A DNA stretch of 64,000 nucleotides, from positions 1 to 64,000 of the forward strand of contig JASBRV010000041.1 of the NCBI GenBank assembly GCA_030149295.1, in the 5' to 3' direction. The notes under the pieces were generated by a model. The model did no database searches, was not told where the DNA came from, and worked only from the letters and a program-made list of their open reading frames with translations. A program made the translations under genes and the position numbers. Below are positions 51,919-61,077 of the stretch, piece by piece; the stretch's first letter is position 1; every line of letters starts with the position of its first letter. The DNA comes from Bacteriovoracales bacterium (lineage in GTDB: Bacteria; Bdellovibrionota; Bacteriovoracia; Bacteriovoracales; Bacteriovoracaceae).

Positions 51919-53457
51919 TTAAATGGGTAAAATGATTTTTTGTTTAGGAAAGATCGTTTTTCCTTTCAAAGAGTTAGCCTGAACGATCCTTTTGACACTT
52001 ACGCCAAACTTCCTAGCAATCCTATAAAGACTATCCCCACGGCGAACCACGTAAATACGCCGTCCAGAGACTCTTAACTTTTGCCCCACCATAATCTTAG
52101 AAGAACGAAGCCCATTCATTCTCATTAGCTTTTTGGTCGATAGTCCAAATTCAGAGGCAATTTTAGAAAGATTATCTCCTCTTTTGACTCGATAAAAGTC
52201 CTTTGTTGCAGGAGCTCTGACGACAAGTTTCTGTCCTATAAAAATACGGTTTCTTTTAAGGTTATTATTGCGCTTTAAATGAGAAATGGTTGTGTTGTAT
52301 TTGCGAGCAATACGGTAGAGGCTCTCTCCCCTGCGAACACGATGAACTTTTTTGGTAGTAGCAATGCGACGACCGGAGCGCTTTGCTCGTGGCATTTTTT
52401 CAATTCTTTGAACCGCCACTTTTGAAATCTCTTTAGGAACATAGAGAGAGTAATGACGTCTTCTTCCCACATAATCCCTCTTCACATCAGGATTGAGTTT
52501 TCTCAATCTCTGATAGGGAACCTTAAGTTCACGCGCTACCTTCTTTAAAGAGATAGGCTTTTCTACCTCCACCTCATAGGCATCAGCAAAAAGTTTAGAG
52601 ACCCCCGGTTCTTTAAGATTTTGATAACGACTCTCAACTAAAGTGCGAGCTGCTGCCACTTTTGGAATATAAAAAATAGTTTCCTTAGGGATCAATCTTT
52701 TTGAAACAAGTTCTTTATAGTCTCTCGTATTCCCTCTACGGATGGCATTAATAATTCGATACTCGCCGGCATTATAAGCGCAAAGGGCTAACTCCCAAGA
52801 GCCAAAAATATTGTAAAGATCTTTAAAGTAATTAGCCGCTGCTCGTGTGGCCTTAAAAATATTTCTTCTCTCATCTAAATAGGAATCAACATAGAGATTA
52901 TATCTCTTAGCCGTTCCTTTTATAAACTGCCATGGTCCAACCGCATTGGCACGCGAGCGAATGTGAGTGTTATAACCTGACTCAATCAAACCCACGTAGA
53001 AAAGATCTTTGGGCAATCCCTCTTCTTCGAGAATTTTTTCAATGGTAGCCTTAAACTTAAGACCATTTTTCACATGGCGTGTGAAACGCTCTTTATTTTT
53101 GCCCTTAGTAGTAAAATACTTGAGCCAAAAGTCATAGTGTTTCTTCTTATAGTCCAGTTCAAAATCCGCCTCTCCCTCAGCTACCGTAGTGACAGGATCT
53201 TCTTTTTTTAATTCTTCTTGAGCGTAGGTCTTAAGAATTTGTTCTTCTGCTTCTTCGATGTCCAATGAAGTATCGCTCTGAGGGATCTCTTCTTCTTCCA
53301 CAATGACAAGGGTTTCTTCACCAAGAGACTGAGAAGGGGCAACTTTTTCCTCATCAGATACAACCAAGTCGCGTGTCTTTTCATAGATAGGTTGTATGGA
53401 AGAACAGGATGAGAAGAGGAATAAGAGTAGAACCGCTGCTAAAGGCTTCCGTGCCAT
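51919..53457 (-). CDS. MltD-like lytic transglycosylase lipoprotein with three LysM domains
   Basis: This 512-aa outer-membrane lipoprotein (lipobox LFSSC, Cys18) cleaves peptidoglycan. The SLT domain has catalytic Glu159 (DLFYVGLIESGYN) and the family blocks AVGPWQFIKGTAKRYNL and LALCAYNAGEYRI. Three LysM domains that bind glycan follow at about 376-419, 423-466 and 470-512, each opening Y/HxVxRGxxLxxIA. An acidic linker (about 40-100) joins the lipid anchor to the enzyme. E. coli MltD has two LysM repeats; this has three. Confidence 0.93.
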   Translation of the reverse strand: MARKPLAAVLLLFLFSSCSSIQPIYEKTRDLVVSDEEKVAPSQSLGEETLVIVEEEEIPQSDTSLDIEEAEEQILKTYAQEELKKEDPVTTVAEGEADFELDYKKKHYDFWLKYFTTKGKNKERFTRHVKNGLKFKATIEKILEEEGLPKDLFYVGLIESGYNTHIRSRANAVGPWQFIKGTAKRYNLYVDSYLDERRNIFKATRAAANYFKDLYNIFGSWELALCAYNAGEYRIINAIRRGNTRDYKELVSKRLIPKETIFYIPKVAAARTLVESRYQNLKEPGVSKLFADAYEVEVEKPISLKKVARELKVPYQRLRKLNPDVKRDYVGRRRHYSLYVPKEISKVAVQRIEKMPRAKRSGRRIATTKKVHRVRRGESLYRIARKYNTTISHLKRNNNLKRNRIFIGQKLVVRAPATKDFYRVKRGDNLSKIASEFGLSTKKLMRMNGLRSSKIMVGQKLRVSGRRIYVVRRGDSLYRIARKFGVSVKRIVQANSLKGKTIFPKQKIILPI

Positions 53458-53501
53458 AATAGAAGAATCTCCTTAAAAGACGTCATGTCTAGTAACTTCT
53501 A

Positions 53502-54218
53502 TTATAAACCAACTTTCAATTGAGCGAAAACGCCAACCTCTGCGGAGACTTCCATTTTAGTCTCTGGAACTTTCTCAACAACAAGTTCTGTGTAGATGAC
53601 AAAAGTTCTCTGTGTTTTAAGAATTTCTTTCCAAGGAATATCGTGAATTTTTAACTCGATTTTTCTTCCAAGATCTTTAAGACTTCCTTCTTTGAGTTCT
53701 TTATCATAGCTAGCAAGAAGAATTCCCCTCTCCCTTCTGTCAGTCTGACCTTCTTCTGGTAAGGTGAAGTCAATATAGAGGCGCATTTCTTTAATAAAAC
53801 TTAATTCCGCAATTTCCCAATCACTAGCGTTTTTGATTTTAAGAGAAAGAAAATCCAGTCCAAGTCCCTCTAAAATTTCCCAATCACGAATTTGATCAAG
53901 TTCAGGCGCAAAGTAAATAATGGGATCGATCTCGTATTCCTGACCACCATCTTGCTCAAGAGTAATATTGGCGGCGACATTAGCCAGCCTCTGAAAAATT
54001 GGGCCAAGCTCTGAAACCTGGCCAAACTCAGAGCCAAACTCCTCAACTAGCATGGTGTCGGTCTCTAAGCTGACACGAAGAGGCTTTTGCTTAAATTGTT
54101 CATCAAGAGGAACTGGAGCAAAGGCAGGCTCAATAGACTCTTTTGTCCCACATGAGAGAAGGAGTCCAAATGAAATGGCTATCGCCATAAATAATTTCAA
54201 TAACTTAGAGAGAGTCAT
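53502..54218 (-). CDS. Lipoprotein of unknown function
   Basis: This 238-aa protein has a lipoprotein signal (MTLSKLLKLFMAIAISFGLLLSC, lipobox LLLSC). The mature part is beta-rich and acidic (TDTMLVEEFGSEFGQVSELG; IYIDFTLPEEGQ). No family was recognised. I chose the ATG at 54218 because GGA lies a few bases upstream; ATGs up to ten codons earlier are possible, so the start is uncertain. It precedes the transglycosylase gene on the same strand. Confidence 0.6.
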   Translation of the reverse strand: MTLSKLLKLFMAIAISFGLLLSCGTKESIEPAFAPVPLDEQFKQKPLRVSLETDTMLVEEFGSEFGQVSELGPIFQRLANVAANITLEQDGGQEYEIDPIIYFAPELDQIRDWEILEGLGLDFLSLKIKNASDWEIAELSFIKEMRLYIDFTLPEEGQTDRRERGILLASYDKELKEGSLKDLGRKIELKIHDIPWKEILKTQRTFVIYTELVVEKVPETKMEVSAEVGVFAQLKVGL

Positions 54219-54348
54219 AATTTCCATCATTCTTAAATTGGCGGCCACAATAACAACAACAACACGCAGCGTCTATTGAGGATATAAAAATTGCGCACTA
54301 CATAATTAATTTAATGCGCAGCGCGTTAGCCATGGTATTATTCCCATC

Positions 54349-55578
54349 ATGCTCAAATTGACTCTCTCAATCCTATTAACGGTCGTTATTTCACCCACTT
54401 TGGCGATGTATTATGAAACTCTGCCAAAAGGGATTCGTATGGCCGTCATGAAGCAAGTTCAAACCTCAACCATTGAGTCAGCTTTCAATCGTCAAAAGCA
54501 AGAACAGGCCTATTTTTTTCGTCTTAATCTTGATGCTAGCACTATTGGTGACGTCAACGATTCTCTTAAAAGTGCGTTTGATCAAGTTAAGGCGGTTTCA
54601 ACAGAAGCTCACAACCAACTCACCTTTGGTGAATACCAAGCTAAAGGATCTGCCAATGTGAAAGTCAATGGGGCCGGCCTCGCTTATGGTATTAGTGACA
54701 GACTCACTGTTTATGGAACCTTTCCCTACTATGATGCTCGCGTTGATTTAGATATCGCCCGTACCCGTGGCAATAACTACAACGATGTTTCTAATCAACT
54801 GCGAAAGGCAGGAGACAACACCACGGCAAAAGTGCTTTCAGATGTTACCTCCGATTTGCCTGATGTGAATGAGGGAGTTGTTCAATCAGTGGTCGTTAAT
54901 TATTTAAATTATCAACCTCTAGGCAATTGGCAAGCTAAAGGCATGGGGGATATGGAATTTGGTGCTCTTTATCGTCTCACCGACTGGGATAATGCAGGCC
55001 TTGCCATGAGTGCAGGTTTTGTCCTTCCCACGGGACGCCAAGATAATCCCGATGTCCTTCAAGACTTTGCCTTTGGTGATGGTCAAACAGACCTATTTGT
55101 TGAATTTGGCGGCGGAGTTTTTATTCCCAACACTCGCTTAAGTGTGGATGGATTTACACGCTATACTTATCAATTTGCCCATGACAGAGAAATGAGAATC
55201 CCTGATTCGCGGGATTATCCCTACGGTGCAGAAAAAGGAATTTTTCGCGAAAAGCTTGGTAATATTCTCGACCTCAACCTTCGACTTATGTACCACGCAA
55301 GAAGATGGCTCAGTTTTGATTTTGTGGGGATTTATAACCACATTGGACAAGCGACTTACGACTCTCCTTTTACTTTGGGCAACGAGGTTCATGGATTAGA
55401 AACAGAAATCATCCAAGAATCTGCTCGATTCACCACTCGTTTTTCTACGGTCGATCTTTATAAATCAGGAGATTTCTTTTTACCTTTTATTTGTAATCTC
55501 TCTGCCCAACAAGTTCTTGGCGGCATGAACACACCGAAATTTTCTCGCTACGATGTCGAATTTCGCTTCTTTTTCTAG
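54349..55578 (+). CDS. Outer-membrane beta-barrel protein of unknown function
   Basis: This 409-aa protein has a signal peptide (ending PTLA) and many short amphipathic strands. Its C-terminus ends YDVEFRFFF, with the terminal Phe that marks proteins assembled by the Bam complex. GLAYGISDRLTVYGTFPYY and DMEFGALYRLTD fit barrel strands seen in phenol-degradation-pathway or transporter-like outer-membrane proteins, but this is a weak match. A TATTAT box with a preceding TG lies seven bases before the ATG, so its mRNA may be leaderless. Confidence 0.65.
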   Translation: MLKLTLSILLTVVISPTLAMYYETLPKGIRMAVMKQVQTSTIESAFNRQKQEQAYFFRLNLDASTIGDVNDSLKSAFDQVKAVSTEAHNQLTFGEYQAKGSANVKVNGAGLAYGISDRLTVYGTFPYYDARVDLDIARTRGNNYNDVSNQLRKAGDNTTAKVLSDVTSDLPDVNEGVVQSVVVNYLNYQPLGNWQAKGMGDMEFGALYRLTDWDNAGLAMSAGFVLPTGRQDNPDVLQDFAFGDGQTDLFVEFGGGVFIPNTRLSVDGFTRYTYQFAHDREMRIPDSRDYPYGAEKGIFREKLGNILDLNLRLMYHARRWLSFDFVGIYNHIGQATYDSPFTLGNEVHGLETEIIQESARFTTRFSTVDLYKSGDFFLPFICNLSAQQVLGGMNTPKFSRYDVEFRFFF

Positions 55579-55585
55579 GACTTCA

Positions 55586-56584
55586 CTATTGATGAAAGGA
55601 AAAGAGAACTTTTCCCTTATCCACATAGGCTGCATCAAAAGGATCATTTTGGAGATGAAGAAACCCATCAAGATCATAAAAGTCTACACCGTGGGCAATA
55701 TTCAAAGCCGAGCTAATACCTAAACTAGTCTCAATCATACAACCGAGCATTGTTTTAAGACCTAGTGCCCTAGCATCCTTCATTTGCTTAAGAGCTTTTA
55801 TATAGCCGCCCGACTTTTGAAGCTTAATATTGACCCCGTGAAAAGCCTTTTGAAATTCATCAACGACATTTCCGTCTTGAAGAGACTCATCGGCCATCAA
55901 AAGAACGGGACTTTTCTCCCTTAACCGACAACACTCATCAAAATCATTGTGAGAAAGAGGTTGTTCTAGAAACTCTATGGGAATTTCCTTTATTGCCTCT
56001 AAGAAGATAAGGACATCTTGAGCACTTTTAAAACCTTCATTTGCATCAAGACGAAGACTTCCTGAAAATAGTCGATGAACTTCTTTAACAAACGCTACAT
56101 CCTCAGCGCCGATTATTTTAATTTTCACAGAGGAAAATTGGTGGACATTATTTTCCAAAAGATAACTTTCCACTGCGTTTGGTGACATATGAGGAATAGA
56201 AAAACTGGTAGCAACGTTATTTACTTCTCTCACTCCTAAAACCCTAGGGACTTTATCCTCCATTAATTGAGCCAGAAAATGAATATAAGAGGACTCAATC
56301 CCGAAGCGAAGATTAGCAGGGAGCTCCATTTCATTAAGGCGACCCATGATATCTTCTAGTCCATTAAGAGGTTGTCTCATTTGATGATTGAAGTCCTCAA
56401 AGGCCCTCACAACATCTTCTCGACTCACCTGAGCATTGGTAATAAAGGCGACTTCCCCTTTTCCCACCATTTTTCCTTCATCATAGGTAATGATGACATT
56501 CTCTTTTTCTGTGACCTCTCCTCGGGAAATTTTCCAAGGCCTTTTTAAGGGAAGAGTGATTGTTTCAAGGGACCATTTGGCCAT
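55586..56584 (-). CDS. Dipeptide epimerase (enolase superfamily)
   Basis: This 332-aa enzyme of the muconate-lactonising group resembles L-Ala-D/L-Glu epimerase, which recycles murein peptides. The acid-base lysines are in KIKI (Lys154 and Lys156) and KLQKSGG (Lys254 and Lys257). The magnesium ligands are Asp180 (LDAN), Glu207 (EQP) and Asp232 (ADES). All are intact. The start has an AAGG ribosome site. It is divergent from the J-domain protein and could serve peptidoglycan recycling with the transglycosylase, though this is only inference. Confidence 0.85.
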   Translation of the reverse strand: MAKWSLETITLPLKRPWKISRGEVTEKENVIITYDEGKMVGKGEVAFITNAQVSREDVVRAFEDFNHQMRQPLNGLEDIMGRLNEMELPANLRFGIESSYIHFLAQLMEDKVPRVLGVREVNNVATSFSIPHMSPNAVESYLLENNVHQFSSVKIKIIGAEDVAFVKEVHRLFSGSLRLDANEGFKSAQDVLIFLEAIKEIPIEFLEQPLSHNDFDECCRLREKSPVLLMADESLQDGNVVDEFQKAFHGVNIKLQKSGGYIKALKQMKDARALGLKTMLGCMIETSLGISSALNIAHGVDFYDLDGFLHLQNDPFDAAYVDKGKVLFSFHQ

Positions 56585-56631
56585 AGTTAACCTTATCTTG
56601 CAAAAAACTCAGTTTATCATACTCTTAAATC

Positions 56632-57681
56632 ATGTTCGATAAGTCTCAAATATTAAAAATTCTTGGACTTTGTGCTTTTGTCTTCATCTTAACAAAAGCT
56701 CTCGCTCCCCTGCTAGGAGAAACCTTTTGGCAGATGATTTTTGGCTCTAAAAAGAAGAAAAACAGCGATATTGACTTTGATGCTCTTGTCACCCAGAAAA
56801 AAGCTATATTAAGAGGTGGAGATGGGGCTAGTGGTGAAGTTCTCTCAGGAAGTCAATCTAAGAAAATTGGTCAAACCGAAGAAGTCATTCAGAAGACTTA
56901 TCAAGAGCTTTCCAAAAAGAGCACAAGAACCCCAGAGGAAGAAAAAAAATTTGAAGATCTGAAGGCGATGATAAAAATTTTAGATGCACTTCAATGGGGG
57001 AGTTTGCCTGAAGTTGAGGCGATCGTTAAGAAATTATCTCAGCTTTATTCCCATCGTTTTGACAGTGCCAAGGTTAATAGTCATTTTAAATTCTTACTGC
57101 AAAAAAATGCTTTTCTCGATAGCTCCCATCAATGGCAAAGTGTAGCAAAATCGTTAGAAATCCTTGAAACCTATAGTGTCCTTAAAGAACTAATCGATGC
57201 CACCAACCTTCGGGACCAATTGGCAAAAAAGTGGCAAATGAAAAGAGGTCCCCTAGAGAAGGCGATCGTTTTAAAGATTACTCCCAAACAAACTTCTTTA
57301 GAAAAACTTGTCAAAAGTCAGGTCATTACTATTGCGCCCCTTAAGGACGAAGCCCTTCTCTCTTTTTTGACCCTTACCCCAGGAATTTTAAAAAACAAAA
57401 ATACTTTGCTCAATGAATTCAAAAACCAAGCGGAGATCTTCCACGCTCTATCCCCTCTACCTCCTTTAAAAGGAAAACAAGACCGTGAAGGTGCATTTAA
57501 ATCATTGGGTCTCAGTGACAAAGCCACTATTGAACAAATAAAAAGTCGCTATAAAAAGTTGGCCCAACTCAAGCATCCCGATACTCTTAAGGCCAAGGGA
57601 ATTCCCCCAGAATTTGAGCCCATTGCTACGGAAAATTTTACTCAGATAAAAAGCGCCTATGATATATTAATAAAAGGATAA
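56632..57681 (+). CDS. Membrane-anchored J-domain protein (DjlA-like layout)
   Basis: This 349-aa protein has one N-terminal transmembrane helix (about 10-27) and a helical middle (about 80-230). A C-terminal J domain (about 285-349) carries the HPD motif in KKLAQLKHPDTLKAKG, which activates Hsp70. This order, membrane helix first and J domain last, is that of DjlA. The gene is 15 bp upstream of the deaminase-like gene, with which it is probably co-transcribed. Its client is unknown. Confidence 0.75.
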   Translation: MFDKSQILKILGLCAFVFILTKALAPLLGETFWQMIFGSKKKKNSDIDFDALVTQKKAILRGGDGASGEVLSGSQSKKIGQTEEVIQKTYQELSKKSTRTPEEEKKFEDLKAMIKILDALQWGSLPEVEAIVKKLSQLYSHRFDSAKVNSHFKFLLQKNAFLDSSHQWQSVAKSLEILETYSVLKELIDATNLRDQLAKKWQMKRGPLEKAIVLKITPKQTSLEKLVKSQVITIAPLKDEALLSFLTLTPGILKNKNTLLNEFKNQAEIFHALSPLPPLKGKQDREGAFKSLGLSDKATIEQIKSRYKKLAQLKHPDTLKAKGIPPEFEPIATENFTQIKSAYDILIKG

Positions 57682-57696
57682 TCATAGGAAATTACC

Positions 57697-59334
57697 ATGC
57701 CACAGAAGCAACAATTAATTGATGACCTCACTTGGGAGCTCACCGATATTATTAGTGAAACGAACGGTCTCAATATCGATGACACCATTGAGCTCCTTAG
57801 TTTTCATCCTAAAATTAAAGAAAATAAACTCCTCAATAAACAGATTCAAGAGTTTAAAAGATTGCTAACTGGATTTCATGAAGACGAAGTTGATATCGAC
57901 ACTTTACTTGGTCACACTGTCTCCGATGCCTTCTTCGCTTTTTTTAAAAGCTTTCCACTAAAATATCGAGAAGAGCATATTCATCTGACCGGCTCTTTAA
58001 CGGCGGACTTTGTTTACCCTCGATTGAATAAGCTTTTAGAGGGAGCTCATAAAGAAATTTACAAAGAAAAGATTATAGAAGTTTATGGTGATGAGGCATG
58101 GCCTATTGAAAGTGTAGAGGATGTGGATAAACTTATTCGCCTCCAAGATGGTGAGCAATTCATGACCTATCTGCGTATTCTCTATCTTCCTAAGCTTGTT
58201 CTTATCGATAGAAAAGCCCATGAAGAAGCGGCTTTCCATATGGCCTCAGAACTTTATGAAAAATATAATGTCGGTCATATTCGTTTAAAGTTCACCCTTA
58301 ATCGCACCACGAGTAAAAAATCAGAACAACTTCCCGGTATGGAAAATATCACTGAAGAGGATGTTGTTTTTGGTCTTTATGAGGGCTTTAAAAAGTTTCA
58401 AAGTGAGCACCCTGACTTTGAATTTGTTCTCTCCCCTAGTTTTAGAAAAGAAGCAGAATTCTTCGACCAAGAAAACTTTGACACTAAAGAAGACCACTTT
58501 CTTGAGCAAGTGAAGAAGTTACTGGCCATTGTTGAGAAAAACCCTGAACTCAAAGACTACTTAGTTGAAATTGATACTGTTGGCGATGAAAAGGAACTTT
58601 ATCGCAAGAAACACTTTAAAGAGATGAAAGCTGGCCTTCGTCGTCTCCAATACAATGGGTTTAAAATTCGCTCTCACCATGGTGAGACTTGGAAGACATT
58701 AAGAAAGGGTGTTCAGTCCGTTGATAATTCTATGAATATCTGGCACATCGATACTCTCGAGCATGGCCTAAGCCTTGGCATCAATCCCAATTACTATTTT
58801 CACCGCTTGCTTCAAAGGGTACTTGAATGGAATCGCAACAAAAAACCCATTGATCCTAATAGCCAAGAATTTAGAGAACTGATGGATATGGAGTGGAGAG
58901 AGCCCAAAGTGAGAGACAAGCTCATTAAGGGCGAAAGATTGAATGAAGCTGAAGAAATCATTTTTATCAAAACCAAGTTTCATACGGCGAGAGAAATAGA
59001 ACATTATCAACACGATATTCTCAATCGTATGATCAATAAGCAAGTCAGTCTCGTTGCTCTTCCCACTAGTAATATTAAACTAACCAACTCTTTTCCCGAT
59101 ATTAAAGACCACCCCTTTTCCTGGTGGGAGAAAAAAGGTGTACGCCTAGGTGTAGGAACAGATAATTACGTCACTCTTTCGACGAATTTTATTCGAGAAA
59201 TGCTCATTCTTCTCTTTTCTGACCCGCAAAATCTTAAGATCACAAAGCTTCTCATGGTTGTAACAGGGGAAAATAGAAGACCCTATATCTCCCATCTCCT
59301 GTGGAGTTTGAGAAAGAAATTGAAGGCTAATTAA
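57697..59334 (+). CDS. Adenosine/AMP deaminase-superfamily metal hydrolase
   Basis: This 545-aa cytoplasmic hydrolase is larger than adenosine deaminase (about 350 aa). EEHIHLTGSL (His94 and His96) matches the N-terminal metal pair HxH with the LxGSL motif. IRSHHGETW matches HAGE with its catalytic Glu. HIDTLEHGLSLG matches the GHG region. ALPTSNI stands for CPxSN, and GVGTDN for the last Asp. The usual deaminase pocket is therefore present, but residues 1-85 and several inserts are new. The substrate is probably a nucleoside or a related compound. It follows a J-domain gene by 15 bp. Confidence 0.7.
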   Translation: MPQKQQLIDDLTWELTDIISETNGLNIDDTIELLSFHPKIKENKLLNKQIQEFKRLLTGFHEDEVDIDTLLGHTVSDAFFAFFKSFPLKYREEHIHLTGSLTADFVYPRLNKLLEGAHKEIYKEKIIEVYGDEAWPIESVEDVDKLIRLQDGEQFMTYLRILYLPKLVLIDRKAHEEAAFHMASELYEKYNVGHIRLKFTLNRTTSKKSEQLPGMENITEEDVVFGLYEGFKKFQSEHPDFEFVLSPSFRKEAEFFDQENFDTKEDHFLEQVKKLLAIVEKNPELKDYLVEIDTVGDEKELYRKKHFKEMKAGLRRLQYNGFKIRSHHGETWKTLRKGVQSVDNSMNIWHIDTLEHGLSLGINPNYYFHRLLQRVLEWNRNKKPIDPNSQEFRELMDMEWREPKVRDKLIKGERLNEAEEIIFIKTKFHTAREIEHYQHDILNRMINKQVSLVALPTSNIKLTNSFPDIKDHPFSWWEKKGVRLGVGTDNYVTLSTNFIREMLILLFSDPQNLKITKLLMVVTGENRRPYISHLLWSLRKKLKAN

Positions 59335-60031
59335 ATTGAGAGAGAACTTTCTTGATTTTCTTTTGATCGTAAAAGGCATTAAAGTCATCGATAATTTTCT
59401 TGGGTAGTGTCTTTGAAAAAGCACAGTGAAGATCATAGCGAGATTCCACTAATTTGGTAAATTTTATTTGAGGTTGATCAGAGATCAGATGGCGCAAAAT
59501 TCTTCTAGAGCCGAGAGCGTAATCGGCTCGCTTCAAAGTTAACATTTTTTTCAAGCTGGTCATGTTAATGACATTGTTTCTTGTCAGACTTCCTTCGCTA
59601 ATGAGCTGATTAATCTCTGGCGAATAGCGATAACCTAAAATACCTGCAAAACTTTTCCCCTTTAAGTCGGCTGTGTACTCAAGCTCGGCCGTATCTTTGA
59701 GGCGAATGAAGACATTTTCTCCTTTAAAAAGAACTTTACTCCAGTAGAAATCATTAGGGTTTTCAACCCACTCCTTAGCATAAAGACAGCGTACTTGGAC
59801 ATCTCCCGACTTCAAGAAGGAGCTCATTCTCTTTCGAGGTATATTCTTATAAACTAATTTAAAACCATTCGCATTGGCAAAGGGCTCAATAAAAGAAGGA
59901 ATCAGCCCTACATGTCTATCCCCTTTTCTTTCATAGTCAGGAAAATAGAGTCCTGGATGAAATCCAACAGAAAGAGTCATCTCAGCTTTTATTGGAATTA
60001 TGAAAGTTATAAGAAGAAGGAAGAAATGCAT
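59327..60031 (-). CDS. Periplasmic solute-binding-like protein (family 3 type)
   Basis: This 234-aa secreted protein has a short signal peptide (MHFFLLLITFIIPIKA) and a PBPb-like fold: GLIPSFIEPFANANGFKLVYKNIP opens lobe 1, and DLKGKSFAGILGYRYSPEINQLI resembles the start of lobe 2 in amino-acid-binding proteins. No permease is adjacent, so it may act as a sensor or enzyme rather than a transport protein. Its stop overlaps the deaminase-like gene by 8 bp. Confidence 0.65.
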   Translation of the reverse strand: MHFFLLLITFIIPIKAEMTLSVGFHPGLYFPDYERKGDRHVGLIPSFIEPFANANGFKLVYKNIPRKRMSSFLKSGDVQVRCLYAKEWVENPNDFYWSKVLFKGENVFIRLKDTAELEYTADLKGKSFAGILGYRYSPEINQLISEGSLTRNNVINMTSLKKMLTLKRADYALGSRRILRHLISDQPQIKFTKLVESRYDLHCAFSKTLPKKIIDDFNAFYDQKKIKKVLSQFN

Positions 60032-60039
60032 GGAGGGGA

Positions 60040-61020
60040 TTATTTCATAACCATTTCAATTTCACGAGCCACACTTTCTGGACTAACCTTCACCATGCAT
60101 TCTTGATAGATTTCTCTTTGACAAGATCCACGACCATCTTTTGAGCATGGACGACAAGGAAGATCAACCTCGAGAGTCTTGAGACTTCCCATGCTGGTAA
60201 AACCAAAAGCGGTAGGCCCCATCAAGCTCACTCCGGGTGCGCCACTCAAATCGGCGACTTGTTGCAAGCCCGTATCGGCCGTCACAATAAAAGGACTCAT
60301 GGCCGCGACAGCACAGCTTTCAGCAAGAGACAATTTTCCCGCTAAATTGACGACTCGCCTCGGATCAAGGCCTTCAAGTTCTTGGCAAAAGTCATCATCT
60401 GGTCCACCTAAAACGAGAAATTTTTGGTGGGGTAAAATTTGAATAAGCTTTTTAAAATGATCGAGTGGCCACATCTTCATGGGCCAAGCTGTTGCTGGAA
60501 CCAAAACCACTCTCCCCTTGAGAAGTTCTTGATTCTCTAAACTTGGTTTTTTTGGCCACTTTCGGGGAGAAATTTCTTGAGTAATACCTATTGCATTCTT
60601 GAGGGGCTCCCAATACGACTCCATCGCCTTATAAGGCTTAGGAAATTTATTGATACCAAGTTTAAATAAGAGGAAGCGCTTCCATCTTTCTTTAGAGCGT
60701 ACGATAGAAAATGTCGAGGTAAATGGTAAAGTAATCCAGCGAAAGAGAGAAGAACGGGTGTTGTTGTGGGCATCGTAGACGATATCGAACTTTCCCCTCA
60801 ATCGAAAACCAAGTTTTAAAAGCCCCAAAAGACCCTCTGAACGATCAAATACGATGACTTCATCAATAAGCTCATCATCACGAACTGTGCCCTCAAGGTC
60901 TTTTCTAACTAACCACGAGATATGACAATTAGGCCAATGCTGCTTAAGAGGTTTAAGGACGGCTTTGGTATGAATAATATCGCCAAAACTAGAAAAGCGA
61001 ATAATAAGAAGCTTCTTCAT
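60040..61020 (-). CDS. Glycosyltransferase family 9 (heptosyltransferase-like)
   Basis: This 326-aa GT-B enzyme has the ADP-heptose:LPS opening LLIIRFSSFGDIIHTKAVLKPL and the donor-site block PFIVTADTGLQQVADLSGAPGVSLMGPTAF. It would add a heptose or similar sugar to the lipopolysaccharide core. CRPCSKDGRGSCQREIYQECM near the C-terminus is a Cys-rich insert seen in many GT9 proteins. The divergent neighbour is pilT. Confidence 0.88.
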   Translation of the reverse strand: MKKLLIIRFSSFGDIIHTKAVLKPLKQHWPNCHISWLVRKDLEGTVRDDELIDEVIVFDRSEGLLGLLKLGFRLRGKFDIVYDAHNNTRSSLFRWITLPFTSTFSIVRSKERWKRFLLFKLGINKFPKPYKAMESYWEPLKNAIGITQEISPRKWPKKPSLENQELLKGRVVLVPATAWPMKMWPLDHFKKLIQILPHQKFLVLGGPDDDFCQELEGLDPRRVVNLAGKLSLAESCAVAAMSPFIVTADTGLQQVADLSGAPGVSLMGPTAFGFTSMGSLKTLEVDLPCRPCSKDGRGSCQREIYQECMVKVSPESVAREIEMVMK

Positions 61021-61043
61021 GTTCTTTTACTATACCTTTTTTC

Positions 61044-61071
61044 TTGTTTACCATCCACTCTTCGCTACAAT
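61044..61071 (+). promoter_or_regulatory. Candidate promoter of pilT with the -10 box next to the ATG
   Basis: TTGTTT (61044-61049) and TACAAT (61066-61071) are 16 bases apart. The ATG begins seven bases after the -10 box, so the mRNA may start at the ATG. AGGAG sits only one base before the ATG, too close to act as a normal ribosome site. Confidence 0.45.
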
Positions 61072-61077
61072 AGGAGC

